The translations under genes were made by a program, and so were the position numbers. The notes below the pieces were generated by a model, which was given only the letters and a program-made list of their open reading frames with translations, was not told the DNA's origin and did no database searches. A DNA stretch of 64,000 nt from CACIIZ01 sp045565285 (GTDB taxonomy: Bacteria; Pseudomonadota; Alphaproteobacteria; Rhodobacterales; Rhodobacteraceae), in assembly GCA_045565285.1 (NCBI GenBank), contig JBJLFR010000032.1, positions 62,001 through 126,000 of the forward strand. The letters are read 5' to 3'. This document shows, one piece after another, positions 44,004-53,097 of this stretch (positions are counted from its first letter, which is position 1; each line of letters begins with the position of its first letter).

Positions 44004-45542
44004 ATGAGAGGTCCTCACAATATTTGGCGACTTATCCAAACTGGAGCAACTTTTGAGCGATCAGGAGCAATGGCAGTCGCATTGGATGCTTTAGAAGCTC
44101 CTAAATTAATAAGAATTCCTATACGTTTTTTGGTCTGGCCAATTCAATTTTTTGGTTTGAAAGGTGAAAAAAAATATTCCCCAGTTTTGAGAGCACTGAT
44201 TGCACTAGGACCTGCTTATATAAAATTTGGTCAATTGTTATCTACAAGACCTGACGTTGTGGGAGATGAACTAGCTTCTGAATTAAGAATTCTTCAAGAT
44301 GACCTTCCAGCATTTGATCAAAAAGATTCTATAAAATCAATTGAAAATGATTTGAATATTAATATAAATGAAATTTTTTTGGATTTTGAAAAACCAGTTG
44401 CAGCAGCATCTTTGGCACAAGTGCATAAAGCAACTTTAAAATCAACTAAACAGTTAGTAGCAGTGAAAGTTTTGAGACCAGGAATTGAGAAGGCTTTTTT
44501 GAGAGATATTGATGCTTTTTATTTTATTGCAAGATTTATAGAATTATTGTCTCCAGCTTCACGTAGACTAAAACCATTGGAGGTAATAAAGTACTTTGAA
44601 GGTATTGTAAGAGCAGAAATAGATTTAAGGATGGAAAGTGCAGCAGCAGCAGAATTTCATTCAAATACTAAAAATGATAAAAAATTCAAAGTACCTAAGG
44701 TGGTTTGGGAATTATGTAGTAAGCGTATAATGACAACTGAATGGGTCGAAGGTATACCAGTAGGAGATTTAGATTTACTTAAGTTTAATAATATAGACTT
44801 AAAAAAATTTTCAGAATTAATTATTCAATCTTTTTTAAATAATGCACTTCGTGATGGATTTTTTCATGCTGATATGCATCAAGGAAATTTAAGATGTGGG
44901 ATTGAGGGTGAATTGATAGTCTTGGACTTCGGGATTATGGGTCGTATAGATCTATTTACAAGAAGAATTTATGCACAAATATTGAATGGATTTATTAACA
45001 AAAAATATAGGAAAGTAGCAGAAGTTCACTTTGAAGCAGGATATATAAGCTATGATCAAGATATAGATAAATTTTCTCAAGCACTTCGTTCGGTGGGGGA
45101 GCCTATATTTGGAATGGAAGCAAGTAAAATTTCTATTGCAAAATTATTAGGACATCTATTTGAGGTTACGGAACGTTTTGGGATGCAAGTTAGAACTGAG
45201 CTTCTGTTGTTGCAAAGAACAATGGTTGTTGTAGAAGGTGTTGGTAGAAGTTTAAATCCAAATTTAAATATGTGGGAGGTTGCAAGACCAGTAGTAGAAA
45301 CCTATATCAAAGAAAATTTAGGCCCAAAAGCAGTATTCAGGGATATTACAGAAAGTGCTAAAGCTATTATAAAATTTGGCCCACATGCTCCATATCTTAT
45401 TGAAAAATCTCTTCGTAATGCCCTTGATTTTAAGCCTCAAAAACTACATAAAAGAAGATTACCTGCATTAATAGGAGGAATATTATTAGGTTTAACTCTT
45501 GGAATTATAAGTAGTTTAATTTTATTTTTGTGGTTCAATTAA
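44004..45542 (+). CDS. ubiB: UbiB-family atypical kinase (ubiquinone biosynthesis)
   Basis: ADCK/UbiB protein-kinase-like ATPase needed for ubiquinone assembly, membrane bound. The 512 residues have the KxGQ motif (YIKFGQLLSTRPD), the A-rich loop AAASLAQVHKA, the VAVKVLRPG lysine, HADMHQGN catalytic loop and LDFGIMGRI, with hydrophobic C-terminal helices (about 488-511, IGGILLGLTLGIISSLILFL). It starts directly at the ubiE stop. tRNA-Arg follows 18 nt downstream. Confidence 0.96.
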   Translation: MRGPHNIWRLIQTGATFERSGAMAVALDALEAPKLIRIPIRFLVWPIQFFGLKGEKKYSPVLRALIALGPAYIKFGQLLSTRPDVVGDELASELRILQDDLPAFDQKDSIKSIENDLNININEIFLDFEKPVAAASLAQVHKATLKSTKQLVAVKVLRPGIEKAFLRDIDAFYFIARFIELLSPASRRLKPLEVIKYFEGIVRAEIDLRMESAAAAEFHSNTKNDKKFKVPKVVWELCSKRIMTTEWVEGIPVGDLDLLKFNNIDLKKFSELIIQSFLNNALRDGFFHADMHQGNLRCGIEGELIVLDFGIMGRIDLFTRRIYAQILNGFINKKYRKVAEVHFEAGYISYDQDIDKFSQALRSVGEPIFGMEASKISIAKLLGHLFEVTERFGMQVRTELLLLQRTMVVVEGVGRSLNPNLNMWEVARPVVETYIKENLGPKAVFRDITESAKAIIKFGPHAPYLIEKSLRNALDFKPQKLHKRRLPALIGGILLGLTLGIISSLILFLWFN

Positions 45543-45560
45543 ATTCAGAATATATAATAT

Positions 45561-45637
45561 GGTTCCGTGGCTCAACTGGATAGAGCAGCCCCCTCCTAAG
45601 GGGCAGGTTACAGGTTCGAATCCTGTCGGGACCGCCA
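45561..45637 (+). tRNA. tRNA-Arg (anticodon CCT)
   Basis: A complete cloverleaf. The acceptor stem pairs GGTTCCG with CGGGACC (one G-T). The D-arm is GCTCAACTGGATAGAGC. The anticodon stem is GCCCC/GGGGC with loop CTCCTAA, anticodon CCT at 45593-45595, reading AGG. The T-arm is ACAGG-TTCGAAT-CCTGT. CCA is encoded (45635-45637). It stands between ubiB and rnhB. Confidence 0.97.
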
Positions 45638-45664
45638 ACATTTTTATAAGAGAAAGATATCATC

Positions 45665-46234
45665 ATTAATAATGAAATAATTTCTGGTGTTGATGAAGCT
45701 GGCAGGGGATCATGGGCTGGGCCAGTTGTATCAGCAGCTGTCATATTAAAAAATTACTTTAATATAAATAATTTAAAAGATTCAAAAATCTTAAGTGCTA
45801 AAAAAAGAATTGAAATTTTTGAGCAATTAAAAATAAGTTCAATAATAGGAGTTGGTTTTTCTTCTATTGAAGAAATAGAAAAGTATAATATCTTACAAGC
45901 CACTTTTCTATCTATGAAGAGAGCAATAAATTCGTTAAAAGAGATTCCAGATTTATTACTTATTGATGGAAATATAGTCCCTCCAAACATTAAAATTAAA
46001 TCTCAACCGATCATTAAAGGAGATAAATTAATTCCCGAGATATCAGCTGCGTCTATAGTTGCTAAGGTGGTTAGAGATGCTCATATGGAAATTTTAGATA
46101 GTAAATATCCTGGGTATAATTTAAAAAATAACGCTGGTTATGGAGTTAGGTCTCATTTACATGCTTTAAAAAACCTTGGTGTTTCTCCCATACATAGGCG
46201 TACATTTAAGCCTATACACAATATGTTGTGTTAA
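45665..46234 (+). CDS. rnhB: Ribonuclease HII, no canonical in-frame start
   Basis: Removes ribonucleotides and RNA primers from DNA-RNA hybrids. The frame shows SGVDEAGRGSWAGPVVSAAV (catalytic Asp-Glu), KDSKILSAKKR, LLIDG, EISAASIVAKVVRD and YGVRSHLHALKNLG, about 189 residues. The first in-frame ATG (45914) would discard the active-site first half. Between the in-frame stop at 45647 and the motif only ATC, ATT and ATA triplets could initiate; ATT at 45665 is shown. An ATG at 45672 is out of frame; one more A in the following AAA run would put it in frame, so an indel is also possible. Confidence 0.88.
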   Translation: MNNEIISGVDEAGRGSWAGPVVSAAVILKNYFNINNLKDSKILSAKKRIEIFEQLKISSIIGVGFSSIEEIEKYNILQATFLSMKRAINSLKEIPDLLLIDGNIVPPNIKIKSQPIIKGDKLIPEISAASIVAKVVRDAHMEILDSKYPGYNLKNNAGYGVRSHLHALKNLGVSPIHRRTFKPIHNMLC

Positions 46235-46268
46235 GAAAATTAAATAACCTATTGATTTCAAAAAGTAT

Positions 46269-46294
46269 TTGACAGATGATTCGTTTTGAATCAT
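46269..46294 (+). promoter_or_regulatory. ccrM upstream region: -35-like TTGACA and inverted GANTC pair
   Basis: A perfect TTGACA (46269-46274) is followed by an inverted repeat ATGATTC (46276-46282) / GAATCAT (46288-46294) with a GTTTT loop. The arms hold two GANTC sites, 46278-46282 and 46288-46292, about 30-45 nt upstream of the methylase start. No convincing -10 box was found. In Caulobacter, GANTC methylation of the ccrM leader tunes transcription; a similar role here is inference. It could also be part of a weak rnhB terminator. Confidence 0.45.
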
Positions 46295-46322
46295 TTTGTT
46301 AAAAAATATTTTCTGGGATCAA

Positions 46323-47423
46323 ATGAACATAACTCTTAAAAGTGATAAAATTTCTTTACCTTTAGATTCAATTTTGCAAGGTGACACAATTGATAAAATG
46401 AAACAATTACCCAGTTGTTCTATTGATCTTATTTTTGCAGATCCTCCATACAATTTACAATTGAACGGTAATTTGCATAGACCAGATAATTCAGTGGTTC
46501 AAGCTGTTAAAGAAGATTGGGATCGGTTTTTAAATTTTAAAGATTATGATTTGTTCTGTGAAAAATGGCTTAGCGAAGCTAGAAGATTACTCAAACCTAA
46601 CGGTGCATTATGGGTAATAGGTACTTATCATAATATTTATAGATTAGGCTCAATACTTCAAAATTTAGGATATTGGATATTAAATGATGTAATATGGAGA
46701 AAATCAAACCCAATGCCGAATTTTCATGGTAAGAGATTAACTAATGCTCATGAGACTTTAATTTGGGCTTCAAAATGTGATAGCTCAAAATATGTTTTTA
46801 ATTATGAAGCTCTAAAGGAGTTAAATGAGGGCTTGCAAATGCGCTCTGATTGGCTCATGCCTATTTGCAATGGAAAAGAGAGAATTAAAAATGAAACTGG
46901 CAAAAAAGCTCATCCTACACAAAAACCTGAGGCACTTTTACATAGAATACTAATTGGTTCGTCTAATAAATCAGATGTTATACTTGATCCTTTTTTTGGA
47001 ACAGGAACAACTGGAGCTGTTGCAAAAAAATTAGGAAGGAAATTTATTGGTATCGAACAAGATAAGCAATATATCGAAATAGCAAAAAAAAGAATTGAAG
47101 AAATTTCTCCACACGATGAATTATCATTAGAAATCACAAAATGTAAAAGAAGTTTACCCAGGATACCTTTTGGATCTCTAATTGAAAGGGGAATTTTAAA
47201 TCCAGGGGAAGATTTACACTCATTTAATGGCAGATATATTGCTAAAATAAGAGCAGATGGTACATTAATTTCTCATGATACAAAAGGATCAATTCATCAA
47301 GTCGGAGCTATACTAGAAGGTTTACCTTCTTGTAATGGTTGGGCTTATTGGCATTTTAAAGTGGATGGATCTACTGCACCTATTGATGTCTTACGTCAAA
47401 AGGTAAGAGCTGAGATTTCTTAA
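46323..47423 (+). CDS. ccrM: CcrM-type adenine DNA methyltransferase (GANTC)
   Basis: Cell-cycle DNA methyltransferase methylating adenine in GANTC. The ATG at 46323 has GGGA 4 nt upstream and gives 366 residues; an upstream TTG at 46296 is less likely. It shows DPPYNLQL (40-47) followed by NLHRPDNS (CcrM type), HPTQKPEALL and DPFFGTGTTGAVAKKLGR, the beta-class order. The C-terminal domain (about 270-366, ending DVLRQKVRAEI) is the CcrM-specific extension. It is convergent with mutY, 14 nt apart. Confidence 0.96.
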   Translation: MNITLKSDKISLPLDSILQGDTIDKMKQLPSCSIDLIFADPPYNLQLNGNLHRPDNSVVQAVKEDWDRFLNFKDYDLFCEKWLSEARRLLKPNGALWVIGTYHNIYRLGSILQNLGYWILNDVIWRKSNPMPNFHGKRLTNAHETLIWASKCDSSKYVFNYEALKELNEGLQMRSDWLMPICNGKERIKNETGKKAHPTQKPEALLHRILIGSSNKSDVILDPFFGTGTTGAVAKKLGRKFIGIEQDKQYIEIAKKRIEEISPHDELSLEITKCKRSLPRIPFGSLIERGILNPGEDLHSFNGRYIAKIRADGTLISHDTKGSIHQVGAILEGLPSCNGWAYWHFKVDGSTAPIDVLRQKVRAEIS

Positions 47424-47437
47424 ATAAAAAAGTTCAA

Positions 47438-48529
47438 TTAATTTTCATTTATGAAATTAGCTATCCCTAATTCTACTCCTTTTTTCATTACTGTTGGAAG
47501 TGAATTAAGAGTAATTGAATTTAAGGGTTCCAAATATACGTCTTTTGGATAGGTCTTTATAATTGAAATCATTATTTTAAGTTCAAGATTAAAATGCGTA
47601 AATGAATGAATAATAGATTCATCTAAAATCTTCCACTCACCTTTGAAAGGTGGATTTGGATTTGGAAATTCATTTTGATTCCAATCACTTGAAGGAGGAC
47701 ACATAGTACCACCAAGTAATCCTTTTTTTGGTCTTTTTATTAAAATAATCTCTTTTAAAGTAGTAATACCTATGTAAAGATATCCTTTTCTAATAATTTT
47801 TTTCAATTTTTTAGTTTTTAATGGTATTAATTTATAAGTATTATTTTTATAAGCTAAACAATATTTAATTACTGGACAAGATTTACATATTGGATTTAAT
47901 GGTTTACATATCATAGAACCCAAATCCATCAAAGCCTGAGCAAAATCTCCTGGTCTTTTTTGTGAAACAATCTTTTCTGAAATTTCATAAATTTTAGATT
48001 TACTCTTTTTAATATCTTCTTTAATTTCACATAACCTTGCAACAACACGCTGTATATTTCCGTCTATTACAATTGCAGGTTTGTTAAAAGCTATTGAGAT
48101 AATTGCTGCAGCAGTATAGCTACCAATACCAGGGAGCTTTAATAATTCCTTTTCATTCTCTGGAAATTTTCCATTATAATTTTCACATATGATTTTAGCA
48201 CAAGATTTTAAATTGAGTGCTCTTCTATAATAGCCAAGCCCAGACCACTCTTTTAAAATATCATTTTCATTAGCCTCATTAAGCTTTTTTATATTTGGCC
48301 ATTTATCAATAAAATTTGAATAATAAATTTGAACTGTTTTAACACCAGTTTGTTGTAACATTATTTCAGAAATCCAGATGTTGTAAGGATCATTCTTAAT
48401 ACCTTTTTTTGTAAGTTCAGGTGGAATTCTCCAAGGTAATTCTCTTGCTTGTTTATCATACCATTCAAGTAAAGACATACTTAATTTAGAATGGTTTACC
48501 TTAGCACTTTTTTGATTTACTTTATTCAT
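47438..48529 (-). CDS. mutY: A/G-specific adenine glycosylase MutY
   Basis: Removes A mispaired with 8-oxoG, complementing MutM in this window. The 363 residues have LPWRIPPE, IMLQQTGVKTV, the helix-hairpin-helix LPGIGSYTAAAI, catalytic Asp in VIDGNIQRVVARL, and the 4Fe-4S cluster Cys-x6-Cys-x2-Cys-x5-Cys (CKPLNPICKSCPVIKYC). The C-terminal NUDIX-like domain (about 240-363) recognises 8-oxoG. It is divergent from the DciA-like gene. Confidence 0.97.
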   Translation of the reverse strand: MNKVNQKSAKVNHSKLSMSLLEWYDKQARELPWRIPPELTKKGIKNDPYNIWISEIMLQQTGVKTVQIYYSNFIDKWPNIKKLNEANENDILKEWSGLGYYRRALNLKSCAKIICENYNGKFPENEKELLKLPGIGSYTAAAIISIAFNKPAIVIDGNIQRVVARLCEIKEDIKKSKSKIYEISEKIVSQKRPGDFAQALMDLGSMICKPLNPICKSCPVIKYCLAYKNNTYKLIPLKTKKLKKIIRKGYLYIGITTLKEIILIKRPKKGLLGGTMCPPSSDWNQNEFPNPNPPFKGEWKILDESIIHSFTHFNLELKIMISIIKTYPKDVYLEPLNSITLNSLPTVMKKGVELGIANFINEN

Positions 48530-48559
48530 TACATTTAATTGTTATAACTTTTTATTTTA

Positions 48560-48898
48560 ATGCAATATAAAAATTTTCAAAAAGCTTCAGATTTTTTTGA
48601 TGTAATATTACCTGATATTTTAAAACAAAAGAGTTTTATTTATAGTAATATTTTTAATAATTGGAAACAAATAGTTGGTGAAGATATATCCTGCATAACA
48701 AAACCTTCACATCTAAAATTTACAAGAAGTAAATATACAGAATCTCAATTAACCATTGATGTACATGAAATGTTGGTACCCGAACTACAATTATTAATCG
48801 ATGAAATTATTCATAGGATAAACTTTTTTTTTGGTTTAAAAGCTGTAAAAAAAATTAAATTTAAAAAAACTCATGATCCAAATTTATTAAAAAAATAG
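48560..48898 (+). CDS. DUF721 (DciA-like) protein
   Basis: Small basic protein of 112 residues with the DUF721 core: IFNNWKQIVGEDISCITKPSHLKF, then a beta strand LTIDVHEMLVPELQLLIDEIIHRINFFFG. The DciA branch of this family loads replicative helicase DnaB in bacteria lacking DnaC; that role is plausible but not proven for this short member. The mutY/DUF721/dsbA arrangement is typical in alphaproteobacteria, and the gene diverges from mutY. Confidence 0.8.
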   Translation: MQYKNFQKASDFFDVILPDILKQKSFIYSNIFNNWKQIVGEDISCITKPSHLKFTRSKYTESQLTIDVHEMLVPELQLLIDEIIHRINFFFGLKAVKKIKFKKTHDPNLLKK

Positions 48899-49034
48899 TT
48901 TAAAAATAAAATAGATTTAAATTCTAATTTTTTTATGCTTTTAAATCTTTATGTAGTTGTAAACATATTATATCTTTTTTAAAAAAAAATTCTTACTATA
49001 TATATCAAATCGTTCTAACAATTAATTACTTATT

Positions 49035-49655
49035 ATGACAATCAAATCAATTTCCATATTACTCTATTTTCTATTCATATTTTCAAATCCTTTTTTCAGT
49101 TTTTCTAATGAAAAAAGTAGCAACGAAATTGGTGATAATATTATATCAATGTTCATTGGTGATAAAGAAGCACCAGTTATAATAATTGAATATGCTTCAT
49201 TTACTTGTCCACACTGCGCGACTTTTCACAATGAAGTTTTACCAAAAATAAAGACCGATTATATAAATAATGGTAAAGTTTTATTAGAATACAGAGAAGT
49301 ATATTTTGATGGCCCCGGTCTCTGGGCAGGTTTATTAGCTCGATGTCAAGGAAGCCAGAAATATTTTCCAATGGTAGATCTTATTTACAAAAAGCAAAAA
49401 GATTGGGCAAGTGGTAATCGCGATGACATAATTAAAGGATTACTATCAATTGGAAGACAATCTGGATTGACCGATGAAAAATCAAGACAGTGTATGGAGA
49501 ATAGTATAATGGCTGAAGATTTGATTAAAATCTTTAAAAAAAATGCTACTGAAGATGGTATTTCTAGTACACCTAGTTTCATTATTAATGGTGAACTAAT
49601 AGAAAATATGTCCTATGAAGAACTTAAAAAAATAATTGACAAAAATTTGAACTAA
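49035..49655 (+). CDS. DsbA-family thiol:disulfide oxidoreductase
   Basis: Periplasmic thioredoxin-fold protein, 206 residues. The signal peptide (about 1-24) is followed by EYASFTCPHCATFHNEVLP, giving the active site CPHC. An inserted helical domain and the cis-Pro region SSTPSFIINGEL follow. Two more cysteines (ARCQG, RQCME) resemble the alphaproteobacterial DsbA group. It probably oxidises exported proteins; membrane partner DsbB is not here. It lies 136 nt after the DUF721 gene and is convergent with lpxK (7 nt). Confidence 0.92.
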   Translation: MTIKSISILLYFLFIFSNPFFSFSNEKSSNEIGDNIISMFIGDKEAPVIIIEYASFTCPHCATFHNEVLPKIKTDYINNGKVLLEYREVYFDGPGLWAGLLARCQGSQKYFPMVDLIYKKQKDWASGNRDDIIKGLLSIGRQSGLTDEKSRQCMENSIMAEDLIKIFKKNATEDGISSTPSFIINGELIENMSYEELKKIIDKNLN

Positions 49656-49662
49656 TTTGGTT

Positions 49663-50661
49663 TCAATTAAAGAGTTTTTCTATTATATTTCTGATTTGTT
49701 TCAAATCTTTGAATTTAAATTCAATTTCTATTTTATCAATAAAATTATGAAATTTATTGGGAATCCTCACTATGTCTTTTTCCGTTGTTATTAGTTTGAG
49801 ATTATAATTTTCAGCATGATTCCTTAGTCTTCTTATGTCGTTAAAAGTATATGGATAATGATCAGGAAATACCTTTGTTTTTAGCACATTGTATCCCATA
49901 TTTCTTAAAGTGTTAAAGAATTTTTCTGGAAAAGCTATTCCAGAAAAAGCTAATACTCTTTTATTTTTATCATTTTTTATCATTTTTTTCTCATTAAAAA
50001 AACCTTCAACAATTGGAATTTGGTTTTCTTTACTTAATTTTTGTATTTTGTTGGTATTCATGACATAATTATTACTAACTAATACAATTACGTCTGCTCT
50101 AGATAAACCACTTTTAATTGGTTCTCTTAACGGTCCTAATGGAAATACAAATTCATTTCCAAATAAAATTTCTGAATCTACTACAACTAATGATAGATCT
50201 TTATTTATTTTGGAATTTTGATAACCATCATCTAAAAGTACTATATCAAAACCATCATTATATGCTTTAATAATTCCATCTTTTTTACTCTTTGAAACTA
50301 TTACTGATCCTTGTTTTGAGAGTATAATTGGTTCGTCCCCCACTTTATGAAATGTATCATCTTTAGAAACATAATGTGGATGGCTTATTTTACCGCCGTA
50401 TCCTCTACTAACAACACATGCTTTTATTCCCATATCTTTTAATAATAATTGAAGAGATATTGTAACGGGTGTTTTTCCTGAACCACCAACAGTAATATTA
50501 CCTATACAAATTACAGGAATGGGCATTTTTTCCCACAAGCCATTATTTAATCTAAATTGTGTTGTGATTTCCCAGATTTTACTGAAAGGCTTAAGAATGA
50601 AAAAAAGAGGGTTAATTTGATTTTTTTTCTTAAACCAAAATTTGGGAGTTTTTATAAGCAA
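49663..50661 (-). CDS. lpxK: Tetraacyldisaccharide 4'-kinase LpxK
   Basis: Phosphorylates the 4' position of the lipid A disaccharide at the inner membrane. The 332 residues show the P-loop GNITVGGSGKTPVTISLQ (about 52-69), SRGYGG, VGDEPIILS, VLLDDGYQN and FPLGPLREP, the family order. It starts 23 nt downstream of the pmbA stop and is convergent with dsbA. Together with kdsB and the lpt genes it shows that a full Kdo-lipid A LPS is made. Confidence 0.97.
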   Translation of the reverse strand: MLIKTPKFWFKKKNQINPLFFILKPFSKIWEITTQFRLNNGLWEKMPIPVICIGNITVGGSGKTPVTISLQLLLKDMGIKACVVSRGYGGKISHPHYVSKDDTFHKVGDEPIILSKQGSVIVSKSKKDGIIKAYNDGFDIVLLDDGYQNSKINKDLSLVVVDSEILFGNEFVFPLGPLREPIKSGLSRADVIVLVSNNYVMNTNKIQKLSKENQIPIVEGFFNEKKMIKNDKNKRVLAFSGIAFPEKFFNTLRNMGYNVLKTKVFPDHYPYTFNDIRRLRNHAENYNLKLITTEKDIVRIPNKFHNFIDKIEIEFKFKDLKQIRNIIEKLFN

Positions 50662-50684
50662 AAAAGATCTCTTATTTAAATTAT

Positions 50685-52037
50685 TTAATTACCTGCGATT
50701 GTCATATTATGAATTAAAATACTGGGAACTCGCCTAGATAGATATGATCTACTATCATTGGCAATTGTCATATTTTTTATCATTTGATTTAAATTTCCCG
50801 CAATAGTACATTCATTAATAGGATGAGATATTTTACCATCTTTAAACCAAAAGCCTGAAGCTCCTCTGGAATAATCACCATTATTTTGATTAATTGATGA
50901 ACCAATCATTGAACAAACCATTAGGCCTTCATTGGCTTCATTTAATAAATCCTCGAGTGTTAAATTTCCACCAGTCAGTTCAATATTTCCTACACCAGGA
51001 TATGGAATAGATGAATTTGATCTTAAGGCATTTGCAGTTGATTTTAAACCTAATTGACACCCAGTTTTTAAATCCATAACCCAATTTTTTAAAATACCAT
51101 TTTCTATAAATTTATTTTTTTTTGTTGCTAATCCTTCTGCATCAAAAGGTCTTGATCCAGATAATCGCAGAATATGAGGATCTTCAATTAAACTATAATT
51201 TTCAGGAATAATATTTTCATTCAAATTGTTAAGTAACCAGCTAGAACCTCTTGTAATAGTTTCTCCGTTTATTGCACTTAAAATATGTCCTATAATCGAT
51301 GATGAAATTCTTTCATTAAAAATTATAGGATAATTTCCGGTAGATGGTTTAGTTGCACCTATCATATTGAGGGCTCTATCAGCAGCAAGTTTTCCAATTT
51401 CTGAAGGAGGAGGTAAATCTTCTAAAAATGTTCTTTGTTCAAAAGCATATTCCCTTTCCATCTTATTGTTATATGAGGCAATAGCTGAAGATGAAATATA
51501 AAAGAAAGATCTTTTGTAATCATTTTTAAAACCATTTGATGTGCAAAGAATAAATTCACTTGTTGAAGCGCCAGCACTACTACCGTCAGTATTAGATATT
51601 TTAGCATTACGGCGTGATGCATTATCTGCAGAAATAGCTAATTCTTCAAAAACTGAAGTATTACTGAATTCATTTGTTTTATTATCGTAAATTTCTAGAT
51701 CTTGAGTTTTTGATTTATCAGCAAATTGATAGTCTTGAGCTAAAATATCATAAGGATTTTCTAAGGAATCTTTTGCAATTTCAATTGCTTTTAAGACAAG
51801 TTGTTCTAAGCTTTTTTCATCTTTACTAGAAGTTGAAACTACAGCTGATCTTTTATCATCGATTACTCTTAAAGCAATAGAAGTACTATCAGAAAATTCT
51901 GAAAATTCAATTTTTTCTCCTCTTGCTTCTACTGTTGTATCACTGACATTTGTAATAACAACTTCGGCATCTACAGAACCAAATTTTTTAGTAAATTCAA
52001 TTACTTTGTCTGCTAAATTTAAATATTTTTTATACAT
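50685..52037 (-). CDS. pmbA: TldD/PmbA family protein (PmbA/TldE)
   Basis: Metalloprotease-system subunit of the TldD/TldE type. The 450 residues show EARGEKIEFSEFSDSTSIALRVI, GATKPSTGNYPIIFNERI, GLATKKNKFIENGILKNWVMDLKTG and GASGFWFKDGKISHPINECTIAGNL, characteristic of PmbA (TldE). The HExxxH metal site belongs to TldD, not this subunit. Known partners mature microcin B17 or degrade CcdA; the physiological role here is unknown. It lies 40 nt downstream of holA and upstream of lpxK. Confidence 0.92.
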   Translation of the reverse strand: MYKKYLNLADKVIEFTKKFGSVDAEVVITNVSDTTVEARGEKIEFSEFSDSTSIALRVIDDKRSAVVSTSSKDEKSLEQLVLKAIEIAKDSLENPYDILAQDYQFADKSKTQDLEIYDNKTNEFSNTSVFEELAISADNASRRNAKISNTDGSSAGASTSEFILCTSNGFKNDYKRSFFYISSSAIASYNNKMEREYAFEQRTFLEDLPPPSEIGKLAADRALNMIGATKPSTGNYPIIFNERISSSIIGHILSAINGETITRGSSWLLNNLNENIIPENYSLIEDPHILRLSGSRPFDAEGLATKKNKFIENGILKNWVMDLKTGCQLGLKSTANALRSNSSIPYPGVGNIELTGGNLTLEDLLNEANEGLMVCSMIGSSINQNNGDYSRGASGFWFKDGKISHPINECTIAGNLNQMIKNMTIANDSRSYLSRRVPSILIHNMTIAGN

Positions 52038-52077
52038 AATATTAATGACCTATTAAATTTTTATATTTTTATTTGGT

Positions 52078-53097
52078 TCAATTATTCAATAAACATATAT
52101 TTATAAATGCAAAAGAAATAATTTTTTTTGGAGATAATTTAGAATTTTTTCTTATTCGTAGTTCTGTTTGTCTTAAAATTAATAAAGCTTCTTCAATGTT
52201 TGATTGTTTCCAATTTTTTATATTTCTAATAAACTTTTCTTTATTCTTTCCCAATATTGGTGGCCAAAGTTTCTTTAAAAAAGAAAAAGATTTATCCTCA
52301 GTTGTAACCATTCTATACATAACATTAAATTGATTAGTAGCGTTAAATAAAAAACTATTAGGATTTTTAATTTCACCTGTGTAATTTGAAAAATAATCAA
52401 CAACAAATTGTATTTTTTTTTCTAACAAAAAATCAAAAAGTTTTTTTTCATTTGAGCTTAGTTCCAAAGAAAAAACATTTTCTATTTCTTCCTGGGATAG
52501 TGGTTGTTCATCAAAAGATTTAAATAAATGAAGTTTTTTTAGTTCCTGCTTAAATTCTAAAAAATCATAAATTGATGACAAATCTCTCAATTTTTTTATA
52601 GCAATATTGTCAGAGATCTTAATTTTAAATATCTTCAATTGGTTTTGAATTTCTCTTTCGGTTAATTCTGATGGATAAAAACCTGTGGAACATGATTTAA
52701 AATTTGTTTCTATTAATTTTCTTATTTTGGAATTTTGACTTAAATAGCCTCCAGTCAAAATTAGATAGTGATCATCAGGATCAAAGTTTTCTAAAATATC
52801 TTTTATAAAATTGCTGTCCTTATCAGTAATATCATTTACAACAATTACTTTTTTATCACCAAAAAAAGATCTAGTTTTTATTTCATTAATGAGAATGTTT
52901 TTATCCTTGTTTACTAAACTTTTATCTAGAAAAATTAATTTCATTTGCTCAAGTGCTTTTGGGCCTACTAACTTAAACTCCAATAGTTTTCTAAAATACC
53001 AAATTTTTGAATTTGATGTTCCATGAAGTAGAAAAACCTTTTTCTCAATAGGAATATTTTCTAGGAATTCTGGAAATTTATAATCCTTTATAATCAA
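52078..53097 (-). CDS. holA: DNA polymerase III delta subunit
   Basis: Clamp-loader subunit that opens the beta clamp, cytosolic. The 339 residues show the N-terminal domain VFLLHGTSNSKIW, FFGDKKVIVVNDI, YLILTGGYLSQNSKIRKLIE and a C-terminal collar (RIRKNSKLSPKKIISFAFINICL). Identification relies on this pattern and on its place directly after lptE (4-nt overlap), a conserved leuS-lptE-holA order. Sequence is divergent, as usual for this subunit. Confidence 0.87.
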   Translation of the reverse strand: MIIKDYKFPEFLENIPIEKKVFLLHGTSNSKIWYFRKLLEFKLVGPKALEQMKLIFLDKSLVNKDKNILINEIKTRSFFGDKKVIVVNDITDKDSNFIKDILENFDPDDHYLILTGGYLSQNSKIRKLIETNFKSCSTGFYPSELTEREIQNQLKIFKIKISDNIAIKKLRDLSSIYDFLEFKQELKKLHLFKSFDEQPLSQEEIENVFSLELSSNEKKLFDFLLEKKIQFVVDYFSNYTGEIKNPNSFLFNATNQFNVMYRMVTTEDKSFSFLKKLWPPILGKNKEKFIRNIKNWKQSNIEEALLILRQTELRIRKNSKLSPKKIISFAFINICLLNN

